A DNA stretch of 40,328 nucleotides, from assembly GCA_963708895.1 (NCBI GenBank), contig CAVPUE010000005.1, positions 1 through 40,328 of the forward strand, read 5' to 3'. Position numbers and translations under genes: made by a program. The notes beneath the pieces were generated by a model. The model saw only the letters and a program-made list of their open reading frames with translations, was not told where the DNA came from and searched no databases. Positions 17,206 to 25,566 of this stretch are shown here, one piece after another (the first letter of the stretch is position 1; every line of letters starts with the position of its first letter). The stretch is from Bacillus_BD sp963708895 (GTDB lineage: Bacteria > Bacillota > Bacilli > Bacillales > Cytobacillaceae).

Positions 17206-17820
17206 ATGTCTATTAAACAATCTCGTGACCCACTCCTGTACATTATGCAACCTGCAATTCAGTATCCAAAAGCAAATATGCAAGAAAAGTTTGTTGTGAC
17301 TAACAAAATCGTGAAAGAACAAGATAACCCTTTATTAAATGAGGACGCAAAGAATAAGTTTGATTCTCAAACTGAAGCTGAGACAATTGAACCGGTTAAT
17401 GAAGAAACCGAAGGTAAGATGGAGCCAGTTAAAGAGAAGAAAGTCTATAAAAAAGGAAATTCAACATACAAGAAAGATTTAATATCGAATGAAGTTCAAG
17501 ATATTATTCATAATTATCATCTAGACCGAAGTGATCAAGAAGAAACGGATGTTAAATCAACAAAAAAACAAGCTATGTACTCATTTAATAGAATAAAGGG
17601 ATTTAAAGAAATGACTATTGTAGAAAAATTAAATTATCTGGAGAATTTTCCGAAACAATTACCACCAGTACCATGCATTTTTATGACAAAAAATAGTTCG
17701 ATAAAAGGGTTTTTACAGAAGGTAACGGAAGAAATGATTGAAATTAAACAGTTTAATGATAAAAACATAGAACAAAACATGAATGACTTAACGGATATTA
17801 GAATGATTGGTTTAAAATAA
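17206..17820 (+). CDS. cotO: Spore coat protein CotO
   Basis: A 204-residue CotO-family spore coat protein, a late coat morphogenetic factor that depends on CotE. The N-terminus MSIKQSRDPLLYIMQPAIQ is characteristic; a charged low-complexity middle (acidic, then KEKKVYKKGN) leads to a conserved C-terminal region (MTIVEKLNYLENFPKQLPPVPC, split here around residue 130-155). An open frame extends to 17119 but overlaps the fabI terminator; AAAGGAGG before 17206 decides the start. Position after fabI matches B. subtilis. Convergent with cotZ. Confidence 0.9.
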   Translation: MSIKQSRDPLLYIMQPAIQYPKANMQEKFVVTNKIVKEQDNPLLNEDAKNKFDSQTEAETIEPVNEETEGKMEPVKEKKVYKKGNSTYKKDLISNEVQDIIHNYHLDRSDQEETDVKSTKKQAMYSFNRIKGFKEMTIVEKLNYLENFPKQLPPVPCIFMTKNSSIKGFLQKVTEEMIEIKQFNDKNIEQNMNDLTDIRMIGLK

Positions 17821-17839
17821 ATCGTGTCAACTGTTTTTT

Positions 17840-17870
17840 TGAAAAAGCCAGCAAAAGCTGGCCTTTTCTA
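17840..17870. terminator. Bidirectional terminator between cotO and cotZ
   Basis: GAAAAAGCCAGC and GCTGGCCTTTTC pair around AAAA, with T-runs on both strands. It serves both convergent genes. Confidence 0.85.
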
Positions 17871-17908
17871 TTCACATTATCAATCTAATTTATTCGCAAA
17901 TATCAAGG

Positions 17909-18412
17909 TCAGCAGTCAGTGATACATTGAACTGCACAGAAACAGCTTAAGTCAACTGTAATACAATCGTCTGTTTTTTGAAAACCATCTAATTTACAAA
18001 ATGCTGCTAAATCAATACCAGTACCTTTCACAAGATCAAGCGTTTCACATTGTGGATTTGGACCAGGTGTACAATTCTTAAGTGGACGTAGAACGCGAAG
18101 TGTAGCACAGCAATTATCGAAAATATCTTCTACTCTGAAGAAGATGGAAACGCAAGAACAGTCATCACTCTTGAAAAATGCATGGAATGGAGAACCATCA
18201 GCCGTTTTTAGTACAAAAACCCTTGTGTCTGCTCCTCTTCTATTTGAAGTTGGTGAAACAAGTGAACCTAGTGGCTCAAGGAAACAATTCTTAGGACACT
18301 CACATTCTTCTTCTGTTACTGTATCTTGGATATCTTTAATCGCACGGACTACTTCACAAACACAGCCTCTATGTTTATCTAATGCGTCGTTCGAGTTTTT
18401 TCCACAACCCAT
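17909..18412 (-). CDS. cotZ: Spore coat protein of the CotY/CotZ (ExsY) family
   Basis: A 167-residue cysteine-rich coat protein with 18 cysteines. It belongs to the CotY/CotZ/ExsY family, which self-assembles into disulfide-linked sheets in the crust (B. subtilis) or exosporium basal layer (B. cereus group). It opens MGCGKNSNDALDKHRGCVCEVVRAI; the core TRVFVLKTADGSPFHAFFKSDDC and the end CFCAVQC are typical. Only one member is present here, so CotY versus CotZ cannot be decided; the symbol is by position next to cotO. Ribosome site AAGGAGG. Confidence 0.88.
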   Translation of the reverse strand: MGCGKNSNDALDKHRGCVCEVVRAIKDIQDTVTEEECECPKNCFLEPLGSLVSPTSNRRGADTRVFVLKTADGSPFHAFFKSDDCSCVSIFFRVEDIFDNCCATLRVLRPLKNCTPGPNPQCETLDLVKGTGIDLAAFCKLDGFQKTDDCITVDLSCFCAVQCITDC

Positions 18413-18583
18413 ATTATTTTCCTCCTTATTTTCTCTTATCTCTATAAGTGTTATTACACTAATAACATATTGTAAAGAAGGCTAATGCGTAACGGACAAA
18501 CGCCTTTTTTTAGTAAATTAGGCTATGGAGTCAGGCAAATGAATAAATATGATTGAGTGGAAAATAGAGAGGAGTGTGGCTAA

Positions 18584-18934
18584 ATGGATCTGACTTTTCT
18601 TGAATTGACAGTATTAGGATTGGCATCGTTTCGACTTACACGATTAATGGTTTTTGATAAAATAACTGGATTTATAAGAAATGCTTTTATGAAGGAAATA
18701 GAAGAAACCGATGAAAAGGGAGAAAAAGCAATCTACTTAGTACCTAAAAGTGGGCTGATTAGAGGGTTTATCGGTGAATTATTAAGCTGTTATTGGTGCA
18801 CGGGTGTTTGGTCATCGATCATCTTATATCTATTATATGTAACAGTAGCTGTTATTGCTGTACCCATTATTGTTATTTTAGCAATTAGTGGGATAGCGGC
18901 GATCATTGAAACCCTTGTTCAGAAATGGTTGTAA
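18584..18934 (+). CDS. yjcA: DUF1360 sporulation membrane protein YjcA
   Basis: A 116-residue DUF1360 protein. It begins MDLTFLELTVLGLASFRLTR, has a central polar region and the conserved LLSCYWCTGVW with a CxxC pair, and ends with a long hydrophobic stretch (about 80-110). B. subtilis YjcA is a spore-expressed membrane protein of unknown role. GAGAGGAGTG precedes the start. Gene order cotO-cotZ-yjcA is conserved. Confidence 0.88.
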   Translation: MDLTFLELTVLGLASFRLTRLMVFDKITGFIRNAFMKEIEETDEKGEKAIYLVPKSGLIRGFIGELLSCYWCTGVWSSIILYLLYVTVAVIAVPIIVILAISGIAAIIETLVQKWL

Positions 18935-19023
18935 TTTTATGCGCTGCTTATAGGCAGTTCATATACACAAGCTATGTCAACATGCATAAAATATTATAAC
19001 CACGATGAAAGGGAGGATTGCTC

Positions 19024-19128
19024 ATGTCACAAAATAGTAACCAGTCGCCATCTCCTGTAAAAATTAGTGTTATTAAAAACCAAGCAACGAAGAAGAAAGG
19101 CTGTGGATGTGGAAAAAAGAAAGGATAA
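19024..19128 (+). CDS. 34-residue basic peptide ending in GCGCGKKKG
   Basis: A short open frame with a strong ribosome site (AAAGGGAGG, seven bases before the ATG) and a terminator 43 bases after the stop. The peptide is MSQNSNQSPSPVKISVIKNQ to a lysine- and cysteine-rich tail KKKGCGCGKKKG. The CxC motif flanked by lysines could bind metal or cross-link in the coat. It lies among sporulation genes, so a spore role is likely. I do not recognise a family. Confidence 0.65.
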   Translation: MSQNSNQSPSPVKISVIKNQATKKKGCGCGKKKG

Positions 19129-19170
19129 ATTAGACATCTGCTTTTTAGGAGTACTTTTTTATATCACATG

Positions 19171-19212
19171 AAAAGCGTCGTATCAATTTTAAATTAGATA
19201 CGATGCTTTTTA
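19171..19212 (+). terminator. Terminator after the 34-residue peptide gene
   Basis: AAAAGCGTCGTATC pairs with GATACGATGCTTTT (one G-T pair), then T-rich sequence. Confidence 0.85.
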
Positions 19213-19317
19213 ATTTCAATTGGAAATATTATGTACGATGAAGCATTCATAAATTAATGATTTAAGAAGAAAATAATAGATATAAATCACGTCATTTTTA
19301 CATAGGAAGGGTCGAAC

Positions 19318-19810
19318 ATGAAAAAATGGACTGTAACAATCATAATCATTTTCCTTCAATTTATTCATTTTATCAAGCTGTAATACAAATGAGATTAAAG
19401 GAAGTGAACTTAAAGGAAAGCAGGATTACAAGGTTTTGCTACAAGCCACACATCCGACACCGACAGATATTGCGGGTGGAGAGAATAAGGTTACAGCAGA
19501 GGATATTAAAAAAGATGTTGAACACCTTGATTATATCTATGATGTAGCAGTCATTAAAGGTGAGAACGAGGATCTTGTTGTTTACAAAGTAAAACATTTT
19601 CAACGGTTTCAGATGAAAAAGATTGAAAAGGAAGTAAACGCGATTCTTGAGAAAAGATATCCAAAAGAGAATTTTGTTGTATCAAGTGATTATAAAATTT
19701 TTTTAGAGGCATATCGGCTAGGAAAGAAAATGGAAGATCCTAACTTTTCAAAGAAAGATGCACAAAAAAGACTGGAAGAAATTATCAAATTGAAGAAGGA
19801 ACTAACCTAG
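19318..19810 (+). pseudogene. Sporulation lipoprotein (YhcN/YlaJ-like) with a frameshift in the signal peptide
   Basis: ATG at 19318, after AGGAAGGG, opens a signal peptide MKKWTVTIIIIFLQFIHF, but this frame stops at 19381. One base over, the frame from about 19361 reads LFILSSCNTNEIKG, a lipobox LSSC at 19370-19381, and continues to 19810. Joining the two gives a lipoprotein of about 163 residues. The mature part (VTAEDIKKDVEHLDYIYDVAVIKG, then VEKEVNAILEKRYP-like helices) resembles the YhcN/YlaJ spore lipoproteins, which accompany spoVA genes in several Bacillus germination operons. Placed 12 bases before spoVAC. An internal start at 19436 would make an untargeted protein. Family assignment is moderate. 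Confidence 0.65.
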
Positions 19811-19822
19811 AAAGGAGATACA

Positions 19823-20305
19823 ATGATGGCTGATCAACAAAAAATGAAAAAGACTCCGGAACAACAAAAATATGATCAAATCCAACAAAAACATGAACTT
19901 AAAAGACCTGTATTGAAAAATTGTCTCAAAGCATTTTTGGTCGGTGGTACGATTTGCGCAATTGGACAAGCGATAAGCTATTTCTATATTTATAATTTTA
20001 ATTTTACAGAACAAACGGCAGGCAATCCAACCGTGGCAACGATGGTATTTATTTCTATGCTATTAACAGGATTTGGGGTTTATGATCGGATTGGACAATT
20101 TGCAGGGGCAGGTAGTGCTGTTCCTATTACTGGATTTGGAAATGCCGTGATTTCAGCTGCCATTGAACATCGTACAGAAGGATTTGTACTTGGTGTAGGT
20201 GGAAATATGTTTAAATTAGCTGGATCTGTCATTTTATTTGGAGTGTTTGCAGCATTTGTTGTTGCATTAATTAAAACTCTCCTGATCATGTGGGGGGTTA
20301 TTTAA
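19823..20305 (+). CDS. spoVAC: Stage V sporulation protein AC
   Basis: A 160-residue SpoVAC homologue, an inner spore membrane protein that takes part in dipicolinic acid movement during sporulation and germination. After a charged N-terminus, four hydrophobic segments follow (about 33-55, 68-85, 95-120, 135-157). AAAGGAG precedes two adjacent ATGs. It shares one base with spoVAD (TAATG), so they are coupled. Only AC, AD and AE are here, unlike the full spoVAA-AF operon; this is the spoVA2-like arrangement with a lipoprotein in front. Confidence 0.94.
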   Translation: MMADQQKMKKTPEQQKYDQIQQKHELKRPVLKNCLKAFLVGGTICAIGQAISYFYIYNFNFTEQTAGNPTVATMVFISMLLTGFGVYDRIGQFAGAGSAVPITGFGNAVISAAIEHRTEGFVLGVGGNMFKLAGSVILFGVFAAFVVALIKTLLIMWGVI

Positions 20306-21315
20306 TGCTTGTAGGAAAACAATCTTGGGTATTTGAAAATCAACCTGTGATTACAGCAACGGGTGTAACAGGGGGTCCTTTTGAAGCCAATGGTAATTTA
20401 GCAGAGGATTTTGATATCTTACATGATGATTTATGGATGGGTCAGGACTCTTATGAAAAGGCACAACGTACTTTGATGGAGGAAGCGGCTCAAACCGTAA
20501 TGGAAAAGGGAAATGTCCAAAAGGAGGATATCGAATTTCTCATTGCTGGTGATTTAATTAATCAAATTACTCCAACCAGTTTTGCTGCTCGAACGGTTCA
20601 AATTCCTTATTTTGGTATTTTTGGAGCCTGTTCAACATCGATGGAAGGTCTAGCATTGGCGTCTTTTATTGTGAATTATAATGGAGCAAAAAATATAATA
20701 ACAGGTGCATCCAGTCATAATGCGTCAACAGAAAAACAATTTCGTTATCCTACCGAATATGGAGGACAAAAACCACCAACAGCACAATGGACCGTAACAG
20801 GTGCAGGAGTGGCACTTGTCACAACAAACACGGGCCAAGAGAATCTTCCCTTTACAACATCAGCCACGATAGGGAAAGTAGTGGATATGGGGTTGACTGA
20901 TCCATTTAATATGGGTGGAGCCATGGCACCAGCAGCAGCAGATACGATTACAGCCCACTTCAAAGATCTACAGCGTGATCCTTCTTATTATGACCTAATT
21001 GTAACAGGGGATTTAGCGAAGGTTGGACGGGACACTGTTCTTGAATTATTAGAAACTCAAGGGATGAAGATTTCACAAGAACGCTTACAGGATTGTGGAT
21101 TGATGATCTATGGGAAGGATCAGCCAGTTCAAGCCGGTGCTAGTGGTGCAGGGTGTTCAGCAACTGTGACCTATGGTCATTTACTCAATCAAATGAAGAA
21201 GGGTATTTATAAGAAAATTTTAGTAGTAGCCACAGGGGCTTTATTATCACCACTTTCTTTTCAGCAAAATGAAAGTATTCCATGTATCGCACATGCCGTT
21301 TCGATTGAGATATAA
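20305..21315 (+). CDS. spoVAD: Stage V sporulation protein AD
   Basis: A 336-residue thiolase-fold SpoVAD, which binds dipicolinic acid. The start ATG at 20305 overlaps the spoVAC stop (TAATG) and follows a G-rich site; an upstream GTG (20290) is in frame but inside spoVAC. Visible family segments: VTGGPFEANGNLAEDFD, IFGACSTSMEGLALASF and GASGAGCSATVTYGH. The thiolase-type cysteine context (GACSTSME) is kept, although SpoVAD is not known as an enzyme. Length matches B. subtilis SpoVAD (338). Confidence 0.96.
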   Translation: MLVGKQSWVFENQPVITATGVTGGPFEANGNLAEDFDILHDDLWMGQDSYEKAQRTLMEEAAQTVMEKGNVQKEDIEFLIAGDLINQITPTSFAARTVQIPYFGIFGACSTSMEGLALASFIVNYNGAKNIITGASSHNASTEKQFRYPTEYGGQKPPTAQWTVTGAGVALVTTNTGQENLPFTTSATIGKVVDMGLTDPFNMGGAMAPAAADTITAHFKDLQRDPSYYDLIVTGDLAKVGRDTVLELLETQGMKISQERLQDCGLMIYGKDQPVQAGASGAGCSATVTYGHLLNQMKKGIYKKILVVATGALLSPLSFQQNESIPCIAHAVSIEI

Positions 21316-21342
21316 GTAATAGAATATAAGGGGGTTGAAATA

Positions 21343-21699
21343 ATGCTACCAATGTTTTTTTGGGCATTTGTAGTTGGTGGACTTTTTTGTGTGATTGGGC
21401 AACTATTGTTTGATGTCGCAAAATTAACTCCCGGTCATACCTTAAGTTTACTGGTGGTTGTTGGAGCGATTCTCGATGGCTTAGGATTATATGAACCGCT
21501 TATAGACTTTGCGGGAGCAGGAGCGACAGTACCAATTTTAAGTTTTGGAAATTCACTCGTTCATGGTGCCTTACAAGAGGCTGAACAACATGGTCTAATC
21601 GGGGTTTTAACAGGTATGTTCGAAGTGACTAGCTCGGGCATCTCTGCAGCGATTGTTTTTGGATTTCTAGGTGCTCTTATATTTAAACCTAAAGGATAA
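21343..21699 (+). CDS. spoVAE: Stage V sporulation protein AE (SpoVAEb type)
   Basis: A 118-residue SpoVAEb-type membrane protein with four hydrophobic segments and the shared SpoVAC/AE motif DFAGAGATVPILSFGNSLVHGA. It follows spoVAD by 27 bases with an AAGGGGG site. It completes the AC-AD-AE set of the dipicolinate channel. Confidence 0.94.
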   Translation: MLPMFFWAFVVGGLFCVIGQLLFDVAKLTPGHTLSLLVVVGAILDGLGLYEPLIDFAGAGATVPILSFGNSLVHGALQEAEQHGLIGVLTGMFEVTSSGISAAIVFGFLGALIFKPKG

Positions 21700-21822
21700 T
21701 CCAAATTTGATTTTACGTATTTAACTCTCAACTTTAGAAATACTTGCCTAAATTTAACAGCTTATCTCACACTTTGTATTTTTGTTCATATTCTATTAGT
21801 GACTCAATATTAAGTGAGGTGA

Positions 21823-21969
21823 ATGAGCATGGGCTTTGGTTTCGGTGGTTGTGGATACGGCGGCTATGGTGGCGGTTATGGCTATGGCGGTGGTTACGGT
21901 GGTAACACATTTGTATTAATCGTAGTATTGTTTATTTTGTTAATTATTGTTGGGGCTAGCTTCTGTTAA
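21823..21969 (+). CDS. YjcZ-family sporulation peptide
   Basis: A 48-residue protein of the YjcZ family: a glycine/tyrosine-rich head (FGGCGYGGYGGGYGYGGG) and a single C-terminal membrane helix (NTFVLIVVLFILLIIVGASFC). Such peptides are common in Bacillaceae near spore genes, with no defined function. AGTGAGGTGA precedes the start at 21823; an internal ATG at 21829 could also be used. A terminator follows at once. Confidence 0.88.
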   Translation: MSMGFGFGGCGYGGYGGGYGYGGGYGGNTFVLIVVLFILLIIVGASFC

Positions 21970-21981
21970 TTTCCCCCCTCG

Positions 21982-22016
21982 AAAGTCGCTCTATCCTTTG
22001 AGCGGCTTTTTTTGTT
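21982..22016 (+). terminator. Terminator after the YjcZ-family gene
   Basis: AAAGTCGCTC pairs with GAGCGGCTTT (one G-T), then a run of seven T. Confidence 0.9.
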
Positions 22017-22118
22017 GTTTTAATCACCAATTTTACAATAACTCATAATATATAAGAGATTTAAGGGAACTACTGCCGTTAAAGCAGGGAGAACGACCGA
22101 TAAGGGAGGACCATAAGA

Positions 22119-22373
22119 ATGGATAATCAATTTTTTAAAAGTATTGAGAAAAAAACAGGCGTTAATATGAAAGATGTTTTAGATTTAGCGAACTCTTTAC
22201 AAAATGCAAATTTTAAAGATGAAAAAACGGTTCGTAGCGTCATTCAACGTGTGTCAAAAATTGCCAATAAACCAGTCTCTAAAGATACTGAAAATAAAAT
22301 TGTTGAATCGATTATAAAAGATGGAAAGCAACTTGACTTTAATACAATTTCTAATATGATCAATAAGAAGTAA
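22119..22373 (+). CDS. spoVIF: Stage VI sporulation protein F
   Basis: An 84-residue SpoVIF (YjcC) homologue. The N-terminus MDNQFFKSIEKKTGVNMKDV is characteristic. In B. subtilis SpoVIF is made late in the mother cell and is needed for GerE-dependent coat assembly and resistance. AAGGGAGG precedes the start. It is convergent with yjcD, as in B. subtilis. Confidence 0.92.
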   Translation: MDNQFFKSIEKKTGVNMKDVLDLANSLQNANFKDEKTVRSVIQRVSKIANKPVSKDTENKIVESIIKDGKQLDFNTISNMINKK

Positions 22374-22407
22374 TAGAAAAAGCTGTCAACTTTGACAGCT
22401 TTTTCTA
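22374..22407. terminator. Bidirectional terminator between spoVIF and yjcD
   Basis: A perfect 16-bp stem TAGAAAAAGCTGTCAA with TTGACAGCTTTTTCTA and a two-base gap; T-tracts lie within the arms in both directions. Confidence 0.92.
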
Positions 22408-22420
22408 TCCGAACATCACT

Positions 22421-24712
22421 TTAATATCGAATTGTAGTCAAAAGTCTTGATGGTTTTGCCTTTTTCCCTCTCCAGTTTTGTGGTACTGAAAGATACAAGG
22501 CATCCTTAGCTCTTGTAACAGCTACATATAATAATCTTCTTTCTTCCTCTAATGGTAAGAAATCACCATCACGTAGCGATTCAAGTGCATAATCATGGGG
22601 AATGCTGCCATCGACCGCTCCAATGACATAAACAAACTTATACTCTAATCCTTTCGCCCGGTGAATTGTGCTTAAGATGATTCCATCTTTACGTTGTTTA
22701 CTTTGTAATTTGATTTCCTTATTCATGGCTGCCATATGGTTTGTATGTTGGAGAAATTCGTGAATAGATGTAAAATTTCTAGCAGCCACTTTTAAATCGC
22801 GAAGATCATCTGAGCCTTTATCCCATTGATTTCCTTCACTTCCACGTTTTTTTACAAACTCTTGAAAACCAAGCTCTTTTTCTACTTTGTTAATCGCTTC
22901 AAGTGGTGAAAGAGAAGGAAGCGAACGAATAATAGGTAATACCTTTTTTAATTTCCGTTCTTGAAACGCAAAGTTAGTTTTAATTGTACTCAAGGTTTCA
23001 AGTAATGTGCGATCTTGTAAAATACTTTCTGCTTTCATATCGTTCAAAATACTTTTTTTAAGAAAGAGAGCAGGAAAAAGATCGGACATGGCGGAAGGAT
23101 CATCTTCATCCACGGATAATTTTAGAAAAGCGAGCATACTTCGAACAATAAAACGTTCATAAAAAGACTCGATATCTTGGTCGATGATAAAAGGAAAACT
23201 AGAATTGGTTAGCCGTTCAAAAATTGCACGGCTAGATGTATGGGTGCGAAATAGAATCGCAAAATCATTAGGGTTTGCCCCATTTGCTAATTTTTCGCCA
23301 ATATCAGTGACAATCATGGTTGCTTCTTCTTCTTCATCATATGGAAAAAACAAGATCGGTTTCTTTTCACTAGCATATTGAGCATGCATTTTTTTCGGTC
23401 GTCTATGTTTATTTTCTGAAATGATTTTATTGGCAGTTGAAACAATCGCATGTGTTGACCGATAATTTTCATTTAAGATGACGACTGAAGCATGGGGGAA
23501 ATCTTTTTCAAATTCACGTAAATATTGTGGGTTACTGCCACGAAAGGCATAGATCGATTGATCATCATCACCGACTACATAGACATTTTTGCTTTTTGCT
23601 GATAGTAGTTTAATCAGTTCATATTGTACTTTGTTAACATCCTGAAATTCATCAATAAGAAAATAATCAAAACGATTTTGATAGAGTTGAAGTAAATCAG
23701 AATCATGAAGAAATAATTCATAACAGCCTGTTAACATATCATCAAAATCAAACATTTCCTGTTTACTTTTAAATTCTTCGTATTTTTTATATAAAAATAC
23801 TATTTTTTCTTCCCATTTTGTTGTTGGTTTTACTTTATCAGGTGATTGTAATGCATTTTTCCAAAAACCAATTTGTTGTAAAGCAGCATCATAGGCAAAT
23901 TCTTTTTCATCAAGCTCTAATGTTTTTCCAGCTTCTTTTAGGATTTGTCGGCGTTGCCATTCCTTATTTAGTAGCTTTTGATGATTCCATTTTTGTGGTT
24001 GATGATGGGTGAGAATTCGATAAAACAAGCTATGAAATGTCCCTGTTACTAGTCTATTAATTTGATTACTATGAATAGAAGGATAGGTTAATAGTCTTTC
24101 CTTCATTTCTTTTGCGGCTTTGGCTGTAAAAGTAACGAGCATGATTCGATTGGCTTCAACGCGCTGCTCTGTCAGTAAATAAGCGGTTCTAGCTGTTAAC
24201 ACTCTTGTTTTGCCACTTCCTGCTCCAGCAAGCACGAGTAATGCACCACTTGGGTGAGTGACGGCCTCGATTTGATTGCTGTCTAAATAGATCTTATGCT
24301 GGTGAAGAGCTTCTATATACGAGGAATGTATGACTGGCTTCTTTTTGTGACTTGTCGTAAATGTAGGAATTTGCTCAATCTTTTTAGCTGATTTAAATGG
24401 TTTAGGGTTATCGCTAGATTTTGAAATCGATTTTGCTTTCGGAAGACGAAACCCATTGACCATCTGCTCTGATTCCGTTGTTACGGCTACTTCTCTTTCA
24501 CTTGCTTCGAACTGACAGATGGTATTTTTGTTTGAAACATGCTGGAAATAAGGGTCTTGTTCAATCCCTAATATAAGCCGAACGTTTTCAGAACAAGCTG
24601 GACATTGCCATTGTCCTTTTTTACTTTCTTCAAAAAGTTGTTGATAAGTGGAGCGATTCAAGGTACTTAAATGGATTAATTGATTCCCTTTTATTGCTGT
24701 TTTCATTGTCAT
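22421..24712 (-). CDS. yjcD: UvrD/PcrA-like DNA helicase YjcD with CoiA-like N-terminus
   Basis: A 763-residue SF1A helicase. Motif I is AGAGSGKT (162-169), Ia TFTAKAAKEM, II DEFQDVNKVQ, III GDDDQSIYAFRGSN, IV LNENYRST, V/VI STIHRAKGLEYKFVYV and LLYVAVTRAKDALYLS. All ATPase residues are present. Before the helicase lie about 140 residues with a putative zinc site C37-x2-C40-x17-H58-x7-C66, followed by a polar linker; this matches the CoiA N-terminus in spacing. The minus-strand ribosome site is AAGGATG. Position and length match B. subtilis YjcD, whose role is undefined. A single-strand DNA translocase is certain; its process is not. Confidence 0.93.
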   Translation of the reverse strand: MTMKTAIKGNQLIHLSTLNRSTYQQLFEESKKGQWQCPACSENVRLILGIEQDPYFQHVSNKNTICQFEASEREVAVTTESEQMVNGFRLPKAKSISKSSDNPKPFKSAKKIEQIPTFTTSHKKKPVIHSSYIEALHQHKIYLDSNQIEAVTHPSGALLVLAGAGSGKTRVLTARTAYLLTEQRVEANRIMLVTFTAKAAKEMKERLLTYPSIHSNQINRLVTGTFHSLFYRILTHHQPQKWNHQKLLNKEWQRRQILKEAGKTLELDEKEFAYDAALQQIGFWKNALQSPDKVKPTTKWEEKIVFLYKKYEEFKSKQEMFDFDDMLTGCYELFLHDSDLLQLYQNRFDYFLIDEFQDVNKVQYELIKLLSAKSKNVYVVGDDDQSIYAFRGSNPQYLREFEKDFPHASVVILNENYRSTHAIVSTANKIISENKHRRPKKMHAQYASEKKPILFFPYDEEEEATMIVTDIGEKLANGANPNDFAILFRTHTSSRAIFERLTNSSFPFIIDQDIESFYERFIVRSMLAFLKLSVDEDDPSAMSDLFPALFLKKSILNDMKAESILQDRTLLETLSTIKTNFAFQERKLKKVLPIIRSLPSLSPLEAINKVEKELGFQEFVKKRGSEGNQWDKGSDDLRDLKVAARNFTSIHEFLQHTNHMAAMNKEIKLQSKQRKDGIILSTIHRAKGLEYKFVYVIGAVDGSIPHDYALESLRDGDFLPLEEERRLLYVAVTRAKDALYLSVPQNWRGKKAKPSRLLTTIRY

Positions 24713-24842
24713 TGATGACTCATCCTTTATACTGTTTACGGTTATATTCTAAAAATAGACATCCCTAATCATATCAAAATTTTTGTGGTTTCTAAAGTAG
24801 ATATGATCATTATCCAATTCTTATCATGTTTTAACTATTTAA

Positions 24843-24868
24843 AAAGCAAAAAACTCCTAATCAGGAGC
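24843..24868 (-). terminator. Weak terminator after yjcF
   Basis: On the minus strand CTCCT, GATT, AGGAG and then TTTTTTGC. The stem is only five to six base pairs. Confidence 0.45.
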
Positions 24869-24869
24869 T

Positions 24870-25313
24870 TTATCGTTTTTTCATCATCGTTTTATGGGGA
24901 ATTCCTGCATCAAGAAATTCTTCTGAAACGATCTTATAGCCTAATCTACTATAGAAAGGAATAGCATGGGTTTGGGCATTTAGTTTTAATTGGTTTACCC
25001 CCAAATTCTTGGCATAAGCTTCAATTTTATCCATGACTGCCTTTCCAGCACCAGTGCCACGGAATTCTTTGACCACACAAATGCGCTCTACTTTTCCATA
25101 GCCATCAACGACTCTAAAGCGACCAGCACCAGCAGGTTCATGATTATAATACAGCAGAAAGTGAGTAGCTTCGGATTCCAAATGATCAATTTCCTCTTCT
25201 TCGGGTACATGCTGTTCATCTACAAATACTTTTCTTCGTACAGAATAAGCTTCCTCTTGTTGTTCGTCATTGTTTACAATTATTACTTCCATTGTATTTT
25301 CATTTACATTCAT
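24870..25313 (-). CDS. yjcF: GNAT-family acetyltransferase YjcF
   Basis: A 147-residue GNAT acetyltransferase. The acetyl-CoA loop is VVKEFRGTGAGKAVMDKIEAYA (with the R/QxxGxG/A pattern RGTGAG). The N-terminal part EEAYSVRRKVFVDEQHVPEE is typical of the ElaA/YjcF group. Substrate unknown. GAAAGGAAC precedes the start. It is divergent from the TRAP transporter genes. Confidence 0.9.
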   Translation of the reverse strand: MNVNENTMEVIIVNNDEQQEEAYSVRRKVFVDEQHVPEEEEIDHLESEATHFLLYYNHEPAGAGRFRVVDGYGKVERICVVKEFRGTGAGKAVMDKIEAYAKNLGVNQLKLNAQTHAIPFYSRLGYKIVSEEFLDAGIPHKTMMKKR

Positions 25314-25445
25314 GTTTTAGTTCCTTTCTAGATGAAATGTTTCAACATTCATGATGAATTATTATAACAAACATAGGTCGAATCTAAAATAGCATTCCAT
25401 TTATGGATAGCTTTCATTTTAACATAAGGACCTAAAATGAGCCGT

Positions 25446-25467
25446 ATTAGTTAAATAAAAAACTAAT
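25446..25467. promoter_or_regulatory. Inverted repeat upstream of the TRAP operon
   Basis: ATTAGTT and AACTAAT separated by eight bases, about 100 bases before the solute-binding protein gene. It could be an operator of an unidentified regulator. No regulator gene lies nearby. Confidence 0.3.
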
Positions 25468-25566
25468 GTACAAAAAAATGGTAATCTATGATACTATTAA
25501 ATTCAGAAAATTAAGTTTACATTTACTAGAGTTAATTTTCTATTAAATTAAAAGGGGGAAGTTTTA

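Noticed and set aside
19326..19547. 73-codon frame at the start of the spore lipoprotein gene
   Set aside because: It is the third frame over the lipoprotein coding sequence, without a ribosome site.
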